Assembly (NCBI GenBank): GCA_019634415.1
Contig: JAHQVJ010000055.1
Coordinates: 1 to 54,507 of the forward strand
Reading direction: 5' to 3'
From: Myxococcales bacterium
GTDB lineage: Bacteria > Myxococcota_A > UBA796 > GCA-2862545
DNA: 54,507 bases
Positions 32,308 to 40,115 of the stretch are shown one piece after another. Position 1 is the stretch's first letter. Each line of letters starts with the position of its first letter. The notes under the pieces were generated by a model that had not been told where the DNA came from, made no database searches, and saw nothing but the letters and a program-made list of their open reading frames with translations. A program made the position numbers and the translations under genes.

Positions 32308-33270
32308 TCACCGACTCGATAGCGGCATCAGCTGCACATTCACGGCCGCTGCGACCTCCGGCTCGCTGGCCGCCACGATGGACCGCACTGCCCGGAAGTA
32401 CTCCAGGTGGAGCGCCTCGATGCGCACCAGATCCGCCCGCGACACCGCGAACACGTTGAACGAGAATCGCCCTTGTCCTCCCGACTCGATTCGCTCGAGG
32501 GCCGCACGGGCCCAGTGGGCCTGCAGCCGCTTGCCGGCATCGGGTGTCTTGCGGGAGTCGAGCGTCGGCTCGGCCACGATCTCGTAGCGATCGGCCTGCC
32601 AGCGGATCAGACCAGCCGCGGCCAGCTGCTCCACGCACCGGGCTTCCACGTCGGCAGGGATCCCGATCTGGCCTGCGATCCAGCCCGGCGCATGGGTCGG
32701 CAGTGCGCGATAGCTGGGCAGACTGAGCACCACCAGCACTGCATGAGACCAAGGCTCCAGGACCAGCACCTGCCGCGCCAGCTCGTAGCTCCTCCACGGC
32801 GGGGCCACCGAGGGCAGCAGTCCAGGATCCACGAACCCCTCCAGAAAATCGAGGAGCCGGTCCGTCATCGCGTGGACGAGGTCCAGGAACTCGTGGATGC
32901 GGGGCTGAGCGGCCCCCCTCAGCCACCTCGACACCGCGTGTCGGCTCACCCCACAGCGCTCCGCCAGCGTGTTCACCATGATGCCGCCGTGCAGCTCCTG
33001 GAGCACTCGCGTCACGCCGTCGTCCGTCCGCAGATCACCTGCCTCGAGCCACCGGGGCGGCGACGTGAAGAACGCCTCGAGCCCCCCTTGCACGTCCACG
33101 CCCACCACGTGCGCACACCGAAAGAACTCCGACGCCCGACACCAGCGCCGACCTGCCTCCCAGGTGTGCACCACGTTGGTGCGATACCCGAGCCTGCGCG
33201 ACAAGGCGAGCTGTGAGCGCTGGCCCCGCAACACCCGCACCCACTCCCGCGCGATCGTCTTTCCGTCCAT
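32308..33270 (-). CDS. TIGR02147 (DUF4423) family regulator with N-terminal HTH
   Basis: 320 residues. Residues 1-70 look like an XRE-type helix-turn-helix (QLALSRRLGYRTNVVHTWEA); a second possible HTH is NTLAERCGVSRHAVSRWLRG. The C-terminal half contains the TIGR02147 landmarks: IAGQIGIPADVEARCVEQLA, then SVVAASEPE-like and NVQLMPLSS at the very end. The family is thought to regulate transcription in Fibrobacteres, Bdellovibrio and Myxococcota. ATG 33270 has no good ribosome site; ATG 33288 (MCESACMDG) is an alternative. It is flanked by two copies of an 18-base motif, one before the serpin gene and one before itself, suggesting autoregulation and serpin control. Confidence 0.78.
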   Translation of the reverse strand: MDGKTIAREWVRVLRGQRSQLALSRRLGYRTNVVHTWEAGRRWCRASEFFRCAHVVGVDVQGGLEAFFTSPPRWLEAGDLRTDDGVTRVLQELHGGIMVNTLAERCGVSRHAVSRWLRGAAQPRIHEFLDLVHAMTDRLLDFLEGFVDPGLLPSVAPPWRSYELARQVLVLEPWSHAVLVVLSLPSYRALPTHAPGWIAGQIGIPADVEARCVEQLAAAGLIRWQADRYEIVAEPTLDSRKTPDAGKRLQAHWARAALERIESGGQGRFSFNVFAVSRADLVRIEALHLEYFRAVRSIVAASEPEVAAAVNVQLMPLSSR

Positions 33271-33310
33271 GCATGCAGATTCACACATCGAGTTCGAACG
33301 CGCTTCATGA

Positions 33311-33328
33311 AACGTGCGATTCCACAGG
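33311..33328 (-). promoter_or_regulatory. Motif CCTGTGGAATCGCACGTT in the divergent promoter region
   Basis: This second copy of the serpin-side motif lies 41 bases upstream of the regulator start at 33270 and 55 bases before the lipoprotein start at 33383, so it could serve both. A short palindrome GTTCGAAC is close by (33292-33299). Confidence 0.5.
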
Positions 33329-33382
33329 TAGCCGCAGTAGCGCAGCGCGGCCGTCCGGTGTACCCATGATGAGGGAGGCGAC

Positions 33383-33988
33383 GTGGTCCGAGGGTGTCTG
33401 CCGTTCGTGGTCGCTTCAGCGCTGGTCGCGTGCGAACCCGGGGGCACCCGACCGGGGATCCAGATCGGGCAGGAGAACTCCACCTGCACCCTCGAGCACC
33501 AGGCCCTCGGCCTCGACGACCCCACGCCCCTCGACTTCACCCCTCGCGACGTGCTGCCGGAGACGTTCCCCGCTGCCGTCCTCGACTACGAAGACGACGT
33601 GCCTCCCACACTCCTCACCCTGACTGCGGTGTGGCAAGCGGCCCACTGGGTCGACTTGGCACCCATGGATCCCGACAGCACGACCCCGTGTCCCGACGAC
33701 GGCCGGCTCGAGACCACGCTCGAGCTGACTGTGCACACCGAAGACGGAGCCGTGAGCGAGACCCTGGCTGCGATCGGCACGTCGCAGCGAGAGGGACAGC
33801 GCATTCGCACCCTTGGTCAGTCGCAGCTAGCCACGTCGGGGGTTCGCGAGGTCCTCGATCTACCGGAGCTCGCGAGCCTGCGCGCTACCTGGAGCTTCAC
33901 CGACGACGGGTCCCACACGGGCACCATCCGAATCCAGCACGAGCTCGACGGCGAGCAGATCCCCATCGCGAGCTGGACCAGCCCCTGA
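33383..33988 (+). CDS. Lipoprotein of unknown function
   Basis: 201 residues from a GTG with GGGAGG upstream. MVRGCLPFVVASALVAC is a lipoprotein signal with Cys17. The mature part is beta-rich and acidic (TLLTLTAVWQAAHWVDLAPM, LETTLELTVHTEDGAVSETL) and ends IRIQHELDGEQIPIASW. No family is recognised. It is divergent from the TIGR02147 regulator and may belong to its regulon. Confidence 0.65.
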   Translation: MVRGCLPFVVASALVACEPGGTRPGIQIGQENSTCTLEHQALGLDDPTPLDFTPRDVLPETFPAAVLDYEDDVPPTLLTLTAVWQAAHWVDLAPMDPDSTTPCPDDGRLETTLELTVHTEDGAVSETLAAIGTSQREGQRIRTLGQSQLATSGVREVLDLPELASLRATWSFTDDGSHTGTIRIQHELDGEQIPIASWTSP

Positions 33989-34096
33989 TCGAGACCTCCC
34001 GACTACAGCATTCGATCGACTACGTGGATTGGCGCTGCAATGCTCGGATCGGAGTGCATCGCCAAAGTGCACTGCGGGCCACACGTTGGAGGTTTG

Positions 34097-34671
34097 ATGT
34101 CGATTCGATTCATGTGGACGACCTTGGTCGGTCTGGGGGCGCTGTGGCTGGCGCCCGCTGCCGCCCAGGCCCAGAGCACCTGGTACACCCTCGAGAACGT
34201 CGACACGGGGTTGTGTGTCGACGTGCCTGGGTTCTCGCAACAGAACACCTGGGTGCAGCAGTATCCGTGCAACGGCGGGAACAACCAGTACTGGCGACTC
34301 GTCCCGTCGCAGTGGTCTGGCTGGTACAGCATCGAGAACCTGTCCAGCCGCAAGTGCCTCGACCTGCCCGGGGGCGTCGGGGACAACGGGGTGAACATCC
34401 AGCAGTACACCTGCCACGGTGGATACAATCAGCTGTGGTACAAGTGGTCACACGGCAACGGCGGGTTCAGCCTGATCAGCTGCGAACGCAGTTCGCGGCC
34501 AATCAGTACAGTGGCGGCGGAGCCGGCACGAGTCTGATCAACGCCACCCACAGCAAGTGCCTCGACGCAGCGGGCGACGGACCTGGCTACAACCTGGTCC
34601 AGTGGACCTGCCACTATCTGGACCACCAGCGCTTCGAGTTCGGAGACATCGCCCTGCACATCAGCCACTGA
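34097..34671 (+). pseudogene. Ricin-B-type lectin, frameshifted near 34480
   Basis: ATG 34097 (GGAGG six bases upstream) begins a signal peptide ending AAAQA-QS. Two beta-trefoil lectin repeats follow with Q-x-W motifs (NNQYWRL, YNQLWYKW) and C-x-D-V/L-P-G loops. The first frame leaves homology after GGFSLI and stops at 34537; the third repeat continues in another frame (SKCLDAAGDGPGYNLVQWTC) and ends ALHISH at 34671. One missing base (or two extra) between about 34470 and 34500 explains this. It is either a recently broken gene or a sequencing error. Intact, it would be a secreted carbohydrate-binding protein of about 190 residues. Confidence 0.8.
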
Positions 34672-34692
34672 TGGCCTCGACGCGGTCGGGCG

Positions 34693-35568
34693 TCAGCTGC
34701 GTGCGCGTCCGATCCCGAGTGTCTCGGCGATGTTGGCTCGGTCCACCAGCTTCGGCACCACGGTGCCGTCCGTCGCCGTCAGCAAGCTCGTGACGCCAGG
34801 TCCGTGGCCTGCCTTGAAGCTGTCGGCGTGGATGATGATGCCGATGATCACCCCGCCCTTCTTGGTGGTCCAACCGTGGGTGGCGTGGTGGTCCACGATC
34901 GCCACGAAGTCGCCGAGCCGGAGGTTCGTGAGGCCGTGCTCCTCCAGTAGCTCGGGATCGGCGGTCTGGATGTCGTAGTCGCCCGTGAACGGCGTGCTGC
35001 TGCCGATGCCCGATCCCATCAGGCCTCCCGGCACGATCGCGGCCACCGGCACCTCGAGCTTGCCATCGACTTCCTCGATGCCCATCTTGGCGAGCAACGC
35101 GGGGTCCAGGTTCCACGGCTTCACCGTGGGGTAGTCGAGCAGCGCCAGACCTGGGCCGACGGAGCGCACGAGCAGCTTGTCCTCGTAGGACATCCGCTCG
35201 AGCACGTCGTCGGCGAAGTCCATCATCACGGTCTCGATGCCCCCGTGCTTGCCCGTGACCACGCCGACCTCGCCCTTCGCGTCCCCCGTCAGCACGCGCA
35301 CCTGGTTGCCCACGCAGGCGAAGCCCTGCAAGGCGAAGTTCGGATCCTTGCGACCGCCGGTGCCGGCAATGGCCGACACGCAGGGTTCGAGGTGATCCGC
35401 GGGCCACCCGAAGCAGGAGTCGCCGACCTTGACGTTGTACAGAATACCGCCCGTGCGATGGCTGAAGAAGGGCTGGCCTTCGTGGGACACCTGCCAGGAG
35501 CTACCCGTGGGGTGCCGGGGCTTCGCGGGAACGGCCATGTGCGGGAGACGGTCTTCGTTGGTGCGCAT
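34693..35568 (-). CDS. DUF4438 domain protein
   Basis: 291 residues covering the whole family length. Distinctive stretches are GTGGRKDPNFALQGFACVGN, VLTGDAKGEVGVVTGKHGGIE, PVAAIVPGGLMGSGIG, GDYDIQTADPELLEEHGL and HADSFKAGHGPGVTSLLT. The family is best known from thermophiles such as Thermotoga; its activity is not known to me. There is no signal peptide. ATG 35568 follows AAGGGGG. It converges with the lectin gene. Confidence 0.82.
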   Translation of the reverse strand: MRTNEDRLPHMAVPAKPRHPTGSSWQVSHEGQPFFSHRTGGILYNVKVGDSCFGWPADHLEPCVSAIAGTGGRKDPNFALQGFACVGNQVRVLTGDAKGEVGVVTGKHGGIETVMMDFADDVLERMSYEDKLLVRSVGPGLALLDYPTVKPWNLDPALLAKMGIEEVDGKLEVPVAAIVPGGLMGSGIGSSTPFTGDYDIQTADPELLEEHGLTNLRLGDFVAIVDHHATHGWTTKKGGVIIGIIIHADSFKAGHGPGVTSLLTATDGTVVPKLVDRANIAETLGIGRARS

Positions 35569-35727
35569 GCGCCCCCTTAGGAGGTACCTCCCTCACACGC
35601 CACGAGGCCTGCCATGTCGCGCACGCGAGAGGGCAAAGACCGTTCGGCTGATCCGGATGCGAGCGTTCGGTAGATACCGATGGGAGGTCCGCCATGGCCC
35701 CGCCTACCGTGCATCCGGAGGTTGCAA

Positions 35728-36156
35728 ATGAGATCGATCCTGCTCGTGATGGTCGGCTGCGCGGGGGTCCCGGAACCAGACGTGGAGGCGATGCCTGCAG
35801 ACGAGGTCACCCCCGAGGACGCCGATGCCGTGGACTCCGAAGACCTAGGCGAGGTCCTGCACGACCGCGACCTGCAGCCCTTGTGGGACGCCCACTGCAC
35901 CTCGTGCCACCAGTACGGCGGCGGGGCTACGTTCCTCCCCCTCACGGATGCGTTCCCCCTGCTCTCCCAGCAGGACTCCACCCAGACCGACCTACCGCTG
36001 GTCATCCCAGGCGACCCGGAGAACTCCTACCTCTGGATCAAGCTCGCGGCGGCAGAACGCATGCAGATGGAGCGAATGCCGCTCTACTCCCCCGTCCTCG
36101 ACGACGCCGACCTGCGGTTGGTGAGGGCCTGGATCGAGGCAGGCGCCCAGCGCTGA
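35728..36156 (+). CDS. Cytochrome c-like lipoprotein with CTSCH motif
   Basis: 142 residues. MRSILLVMVGCAG is a lipoprotein signal with Cys11. After an acidic stretch come LQPLWDAHCTSCHQYGGGAT, a c-type heme-binding CxxCH, and later SYLWIKLAAAERMQMERMPL, whose methionines could supply the axial ligand. VRAWIEAGAQ at the end matches the last helix of planctomycete-type (PSD1) cytochrome domains. It could shuttle electrons at the membrane. GGAGG precedes the ATG. Confidence 0.78.
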   Translation: MRSILLVMVGCAGVPEPDVEAMPADEVTPEDADAVDSEDLGEVLHDRDLQPLWDAHCTSCHQYGGGATFLPLTDAFPLLSQQDSTQTDLPLVIPGDPENSYLWIKLAAAERMQMERMPLYSPVLDDADLRLVRAWIEAGAQR

Positions 36157-36249
36157 TCCCCCGCAGTGGCACTCAGCAGCAGCAACATCTCGGGGCGGAC
36201 CCATCCTCGACGGAATGTGGTACAAAACCCGCACGAGGAGGTTCCGAGG

Positions 36250-37326
36250 GTGCAACTCCTGTTTGCAGGAATCCTGTGGGGTCCGATCGGAGCACTCACG
36301 GCCCACGCCTCGTGCGATCGCGTCGACCCGACTGCTCAATGGTGGCCCTCGGGCATCTCCGAGAGGCAGGCTGAGGCCCGTGTGGCACACACCTGCGCGA
36401 GGCTGCTCGAGAACCCGAAGGCCCCCCTGAGGTCCGTTCGCCGCAGGCCAGGAGGGCGCCTGGTCGTCGCACGGGCCGCGGTCCGCGCTGGGCAGCCCGC
36501 GCTCGCGCTGGAGAGCTACGGGGATGCGTCCGAGACACTGGTCCGCACAGGCTTCGACAAGCGACAGCTCGTCGTCGAGCTCGGGGCCGCGAACCTCCCC
36601 GACACCGAGGATCGGTGGCAGCAAACTGCGACCATCGCCCTCACCATCGTCCGGCAGGAGTTGGACCCACTGGGAGAACCGGTCCGCAGGCAGCGGGAGA
36701 TCGGGGTGTACGGGGAGGGCTGGGATTTCGGACTGGAGCACAAGGACGCACGGTCGATGCGCATCGACCTCCAGCGACCCAGCGACAGCTCCACGCAGGC
36801 TCGAGTGAAGACGATTCTGGCAGATGTCTTTGGCGTCCGCGCCCAAGCGATCGGCTTGGAAGCGTGGTCGAGTAGCAGTACGACGCTGTCGTCGACGTTC
36901 CTGGTGGGACCCGTCCTCGACCTCTTTCGCGAGCCGAACCAAGGGGGATGGCAGTTCTACTGGGACTACACGAAGGTGGAACTCGACCTCGTGCGCACGA
37001 ACGACCTGCTCGCGCAGGCCCAGCACGACCAGTACAAGGGCTCACCGGAAGCTGCGAATCGCTTCATCAGGGACTCCCTCGATGGCGTCAGGCCGCCAAC
37101 CCAGCTCTGGCAGACCACCGTTCAGATCCGCGGATCCAGACGCCACGAAGGGTTCGCCGAGATCCCCGAGATGCTGGCCGAGGCCATCCGACGGCTGTTC
37201 GACCAGACTGGCTACCAAGTCGCCGAGCCTGCAAACGATGCGAAGGGCGGCGCCGTTCACGAACGGGAGATGCGTTGGGTCGATGCGATCCTCGACGCCA
37301 TCGAGACCGGCGCGCTCGACCCATGA
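36250..37326 (+). CDS. Secreted protein of unknown function, first in a three-gene unit
   Basis: 358 residues from GTG 36250 (GAGGAGG upstream). MQLLFAGILWGPIGALTAHA is an export signal. The rest has alternating charged helices and strands, with YGEGWDFGLEHKDARSMRID in the middle and a helical C-terminus (AEIPEMLAEAIRRLFDQTGY). No family recognised. The stop codon overlaps the ATG of the following gene, so the two products are probably made together. The region 36.2-38.6 kb looks somewhat less GC-rich than its surroundings, which may mean a different origin. Confidence 0.65.
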   Translation: MQLLFAGILWGPIGALTAHASCDRVDPTAQWWPSGISERQAEARVAHTCARLLENPKAPLRSVRRRPGGRLVVARAAVRAGQPALALESYGDASETLVRTGFDKRQLVVELGAANLPDTEDRWQQTATIALTIVRQELDPLGEPVRRQREIGVYGEGWDFGLEHKDARSMRIDLQRPSDSSTQARVKTILADVFGVRAQAIGLEAWSSSSTTLSSTFLVGPVLDLFREPNQGGWQFYWDYTKVELDLVRTNDLLAQAQHDQYKGSPEAANRFIRDSLDGVRPPTQLWQTTVQIRGSRRHEGFAEIPEMLAEAIRRLFDQTGYQVAEPANDAKGGAVHEREMRWVDAILDAIETGALDP

Positions 37327-38066
37327 CAGGCGCTTGGAGCCGGGCGGGACTCTCCGGGTGCATCGCTCTGACCATCGTGGTGATGCTCCTACTCGGCGTC
37401 GGAGCCAGCCGTGGCGGAACGACCACCTTGCTCTTCGGCCTGATCCTCGCGTGGTCGAGTTGGGTCACCTCCATCGTGCACCTGGAACGTTCGGGATCCC
37501 CCCAGGACTGTCCCACGACACGCGTCTACGCCTTGGCCATCGCGAGCTGCGCCGTCACGTTGGTTGGTCACTTCGTAGGCCGCGCCATCAACGATCAGGT
37601 CATCCTGCACTCGGCCAACCTTCTGCCGCCTGCCTCGTTCGGTGCCTCGTACCTATGGTGGACGGTGCACACAGAGGATCGCTCGGCGGGCCTTCGGCTA
37701 CACCAGGTGCTCGATCGCGCCGAGCGCGACCGCACCCTTCGGGCTCAGTCACGCCAGAGCACTCGGGAGCGACTGCGGAGCAACTCCTTCCACGTGACCG
37801 AGCTACTGTATGCGCTGTTGCCCCCAGACGAGCTGCTCGCCCGAGTGGCGAACCTCGAGCACGGCGACGCATTCCTTCGGGCCCTGCGGCAGGACACCGC
37901 GCCGATCGAGCTTGCATCCGAGCTGGCTCAGCTCGTCGAGCGGCAGTATGGCGACTACACCGAGCTCCTTCGCCTGCTGGAAGAAGCGGCACCAGCATCC
38001 ATCGACCTCATCACTCGCGTCGACCCCCTGACGGGTCAAGCAAGCCCGCCCGCAGATCTCCGCTAG
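37323..38066 (+). CDS. Membrane protein with C-terminal effector-associated-type (death-like) domain
   Basis: 247 residues. Two or three membrane helices occupy residues 8-100 (CIALTIVVMLLLGVGA, TLLFGLILAWSSWVTSIVHL, LAIASCAVTLVGHFVG). The C-terminal 85 residues (VTELLYALLPPDELLARVAN, then ELASELAQLVERQYGDYTEL) follow the six-helix pattern of effector-associated domains, small adaptors that join sensors to effectors in bacterial conflict systems. The match is by pattern only. ATG 37323 overlaps the upstream stop (ATGA). It may place an EAD adaptor on the membrane. The next gene follows after 52 bases. Confidence 0.68.
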   Translation: MTGAWSRAGLSGCIALTIVVMLLLGVGASRGGTTTLLFGLILAWSSWVTSIVHLERSGSPQDCPTTRVYALAIASCAVTLVGHFVGRAINDQVILHSANLLPPASFGASYLWWTVHTEDRSAGLRLHQVLDRAERDRTLRAQSRQSTRERLRSNSFHVTELLYALLPPDELLARVANLEHGDAFLRALRQDTAPIELASELAQLVERQYGDYTELLRLLEEAAPASIDLITRVDPLTGQASPPADLR

Positions 38067-38118
38067 CTCATCAATTCGAGGCATTCGGAACCAAGATCTC
38101 GCTGGACTGGGGAGGGCC

Positions 38119-38580
38119 GTGCGACACATCGCCTTCGACCTCGACGACCTGCTCTTGCCCGATCCCACGGAACCCCGCTTCGCGACCGAGCCCCATCGCT
38201 GTGCAGTGCTCGCCTGGCTTCTGTCGGCCCCCAGGTTTCGCGTGGGCACTCGGACCCTGCTGGAAGACCTGCAACGAAGAGGGTGGCGCATCTGTGTGTA
38301 CACCAGCTCCGCACGTGACGCTATCTGGATTCGACTTGCATTCCTCACCCACGGGATCTGGCTGTCCAAGGTGGTGAACGACGCCGTGCACCGTTCCCGT
38401 CTCGGCCAGCACGCCAGCAGGACCGTGAAGTACCCGCCGGCCTTCGACATCGACGTCCTGGTCGACGACTCCATCGCCGTTGCCGAGCAGGGTCGTCAGT
38501 TCGGATTCCAGGTCGTCCAGATCGACCCCAGCGACGATCAGTGGACCGCACGAGTCCTTGGTGAGATCGGCTCCAGCTGA
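38119..38580 (+). CDS. HAD-like phosphatase
   Basis: 153 residues. Motif I is FDLDDLLLPD with Asp7 and Asp9; motif II is VYTSSAR; the conserved Lys would be in KYPPAFDID (K-x-P); motif IV is DVLVDDS. This is the minimal HAD fold, usually a phosphatase. GTG 38119 follows GGAGGG at a short distance. It ends the three-gene unit and is followed within seven bases by a strong hairpin. Confidence 0.72.
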   Translation: MRHIAFDLDDLLLPDPTEPRFATEPHRCAVLAWLLSAPRFRVGTRTLLEDLQRRGWRICVYTSSARDAIWIRLAFLTHGIWLSKVVNDAVHRSRLGQHASRTVKYPPAFDIDVLVDDSIAVAEQGRQFGFQVVQIDPSDDQWTARVLGEIGSS

Positions 38581-38586
38581 ACGCTC

Positions 38587-38619
38587 ACAGCCACCATCCA
38601 CTCCGTGGATGGTGGCTGT
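38587..38619. terminator. Perfect 14-bp hairpin between convergent genes, loop CTCCG
   Basis: ACAGCCACCATCCA (38587-38600), loop CTCCG, TGGATGGTGGCTGT (38606-38619). It fills the gap between the HAD gene stop (38580) and the collagen-like gene stop (38619-38621), so it can serve both directions. Loop and inner stem resemble 134-166 and 273-307 while the outer stem differs on both arms. Confidence 0.7.
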
Positions 38620-39197
38620 TACTCGCGCACGATCTGCACGAGCGTCTGGCAGTAGGCGTAGAAGCGGGTGTGGTTGGGGCCCTGCACGAAGGCAGACGGG
38701 CCGAAGCTGTAGGTGCTCCCCTCGATGAGCTCCAGCCGATTGACCAGTGGGATCACCTGATCTTGCACCTCGGCCAGCAAGCCTCCCTCGATGATGCCGG
38801 CCGAGCCGTCCTCCTCGTAGCGAATGCCGGCCGAGGTCTGCGCCGAGCTGCCGAGGCGCAGCGACAGGGTCGCCGTGACCACCGCTACCTCGGAGGGACC
38901 AGCCACGTACGAGTCGGTGAAGCAATCATCGACCCAGAAGCGAACACCATCGCCCAGCAGCACGTCGGCAGTGTCCGAGCCATAGGCGAACAGCGTGTCC
39001 ACGACGCCAGAGGGGCCCGCCTCACCTTGGGCCCCATCGGCCCCAGCGGGTCCTTCTGGCCCAGGCTCCCCGGGCTCGCCCTGGGGTCCCTGCAGCCCCA
39101 TGGCACCTGGCTCCCCCCGGGGTCCCGTCGCTCCCGTCGACGTCTCGCACCCTACGATTCCTGCCAGCACCAGCACCATCGAAACCCGTCCGAGCAT
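38619..39197 (-). CDS. Lipoprotein with collagen-like triple-helix repeats
   Basis: 192 residues. MLGRVSMVLVLAGIVGC is a lipoprotein signal with Cys17. Residues 22-66 are G-x-y triplets with Pro and Glu (GPRGEPGAMGLQGPQGEPG and on), a bacterial collagen-like stalk. The C-terminal domain of about 115 residues is beta-rich (AVVTATLSLRLGSSAQTSAG) and could be a TNF-like or C1q-like head, as often follows such stalks. It is a surface protein. AGGAGG precedes ATG 39197. The 285 bases upstream (39198-39482) hold no other gene that I can support. Confidence 0.82.
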   Translation of the reverse strand: MLGRVSMVLVLAGIVGCETSTGATGPRGEPGAMGLQGPQGEPGEPGPEGPAGADGAQGEAGPSGVVDTLFAYGSDTADVLLGDGVRFWVDDCFTDSYVAGPSEVAVVTATLSLRLGSSAQTSAGIRYEEDGSAGIIEGGLLAEVQDQVIPLVNRLELIEGSTYSFGPSAFVQGPNHTRFYAYCQTLVQIVRE

Positions 39198-39482
39198 CCG
39201 AACCTCCTGGCGGTATGTCGCCCGCCCCCAACAGGTCACACCAATGCCCAGCACCGACCCTTCCGCTGCCTTCCCGTCCCTTCCGCGCAAGCCCACGGCC
39301 GAGCATCAGCGACTCGATCCGATGGCGTCGGCATCCTGCCGAGTTGGCGTGTTCCCAGGCATTTCGATGTACGCTGAGCGAGGAGCACCGCTCCGGAAGG
39401 CCCGCAGCCGAAGACGAGGGCCCAAGGAAACGGTAGCGCGACGGAGTCGCGCGGGATTCCGGTTGCATCGTTGGAGGTCGCG

Positions 39483-40109
39483 TTGGACTCGAATCCCTAT
39501 GCCCACAGCGAGGTGGACGACATAGCCAGGCGGCATCCAGGCGCTCGTTCCTTGGACCAGCTCCAGCTCGTCGTCACTGCGTTGCTCGGCCTCACCTACG
39601 GCATGATGGTGCTCTCCTTGGTCTTCGTGGTGCTCGCCGTCGCCATCGGAGGCGAGGGGGACCTGCCTCCCACCCTGGCCCTGGCCATCGCGTTGTGCTG
39701 GCTGTCGATCGCCTTGACCGGACTCGCCGCGATCCCCGCCTGGGCGATGTGGCACTACCGCGCCGCCAGCAACCTGGTGGCGCTGGGCCGCACCACCCCG
39801 ATGACCCCAGCCGTGCACGCCCTCGCCTGGTTCGTTCCCATCCTCAACCTCTGGTGGCCCTACCAGGCCATGGTCCAGCTCCACACGGGCTCGAACCCGC
39901 GCTATACGAGCGACGCCATCCCGATTGCACCGAACGGAATGGGGCTGTGGTGGGTGCTCCACCTGATGGGCAGTCTCGTCAACTGCGGCACCGGCTTCGT
40001 CGGGTTCCTCTTGGGTATGCCCTTGGTGGTGATCGCGGGGATCCTCTACCTGCGATTCATGCGTCAGATCACCACCATGCAACACACACTGATGCAGCAA
40101 TCGCCATGA
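39483..40109 (+). CDS. DUF4328 family membrane protein
   Basis: 208 residues. The DUF4328 signature is visible: MWHYRAASNLVALGRTTPMT, then ALAWFVPILNLWWPYQAMVQ. There are four hydrophobic helices. The function of the family is unknown; it is common in Actinobacteria and Myxococcota. A TTG start at 39483 is chosen because TTGGAGG ends seven bases before it and MDSNPYAHSEVDD is a normal N-terminus. It converges with the S9-like gene, whose stop is seven bases away. Confidence 0.78.
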   Translation: MDSNPYAHSEVDDIARRHPGARSLDQLQLVVTALLGLTYGMMVLSLVFVVLAVAIGGEGDLPPTLALAIALCWLSIALTGLAAIPAWAMWHYRAASNLVALGRTTPMTPAVHALAWFVPILNLWWPYQAMVQLHTGSNPRYTSDAIPIAPNGMGLWWVLHLMGSLVNCGTGFVGFLLGMPLVVIAGILYLRFMRQITTMQHTLMQQSP

Positions 40110-40115
40110 CGAGCC

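Noticed and set aside
34030..34043. Sigma-54 promoter for the lectin gene
   Set aside because: TGGCGCTGCAATGC also has spacing one base short and poor agreement at -24.
33394..34671. Long open frame over the lipoprotein and lectin genes
   Set aside because: Only its last 60 codons have lectin sense; the rest is a shadow of 33383-33988 and non-coding sequence.
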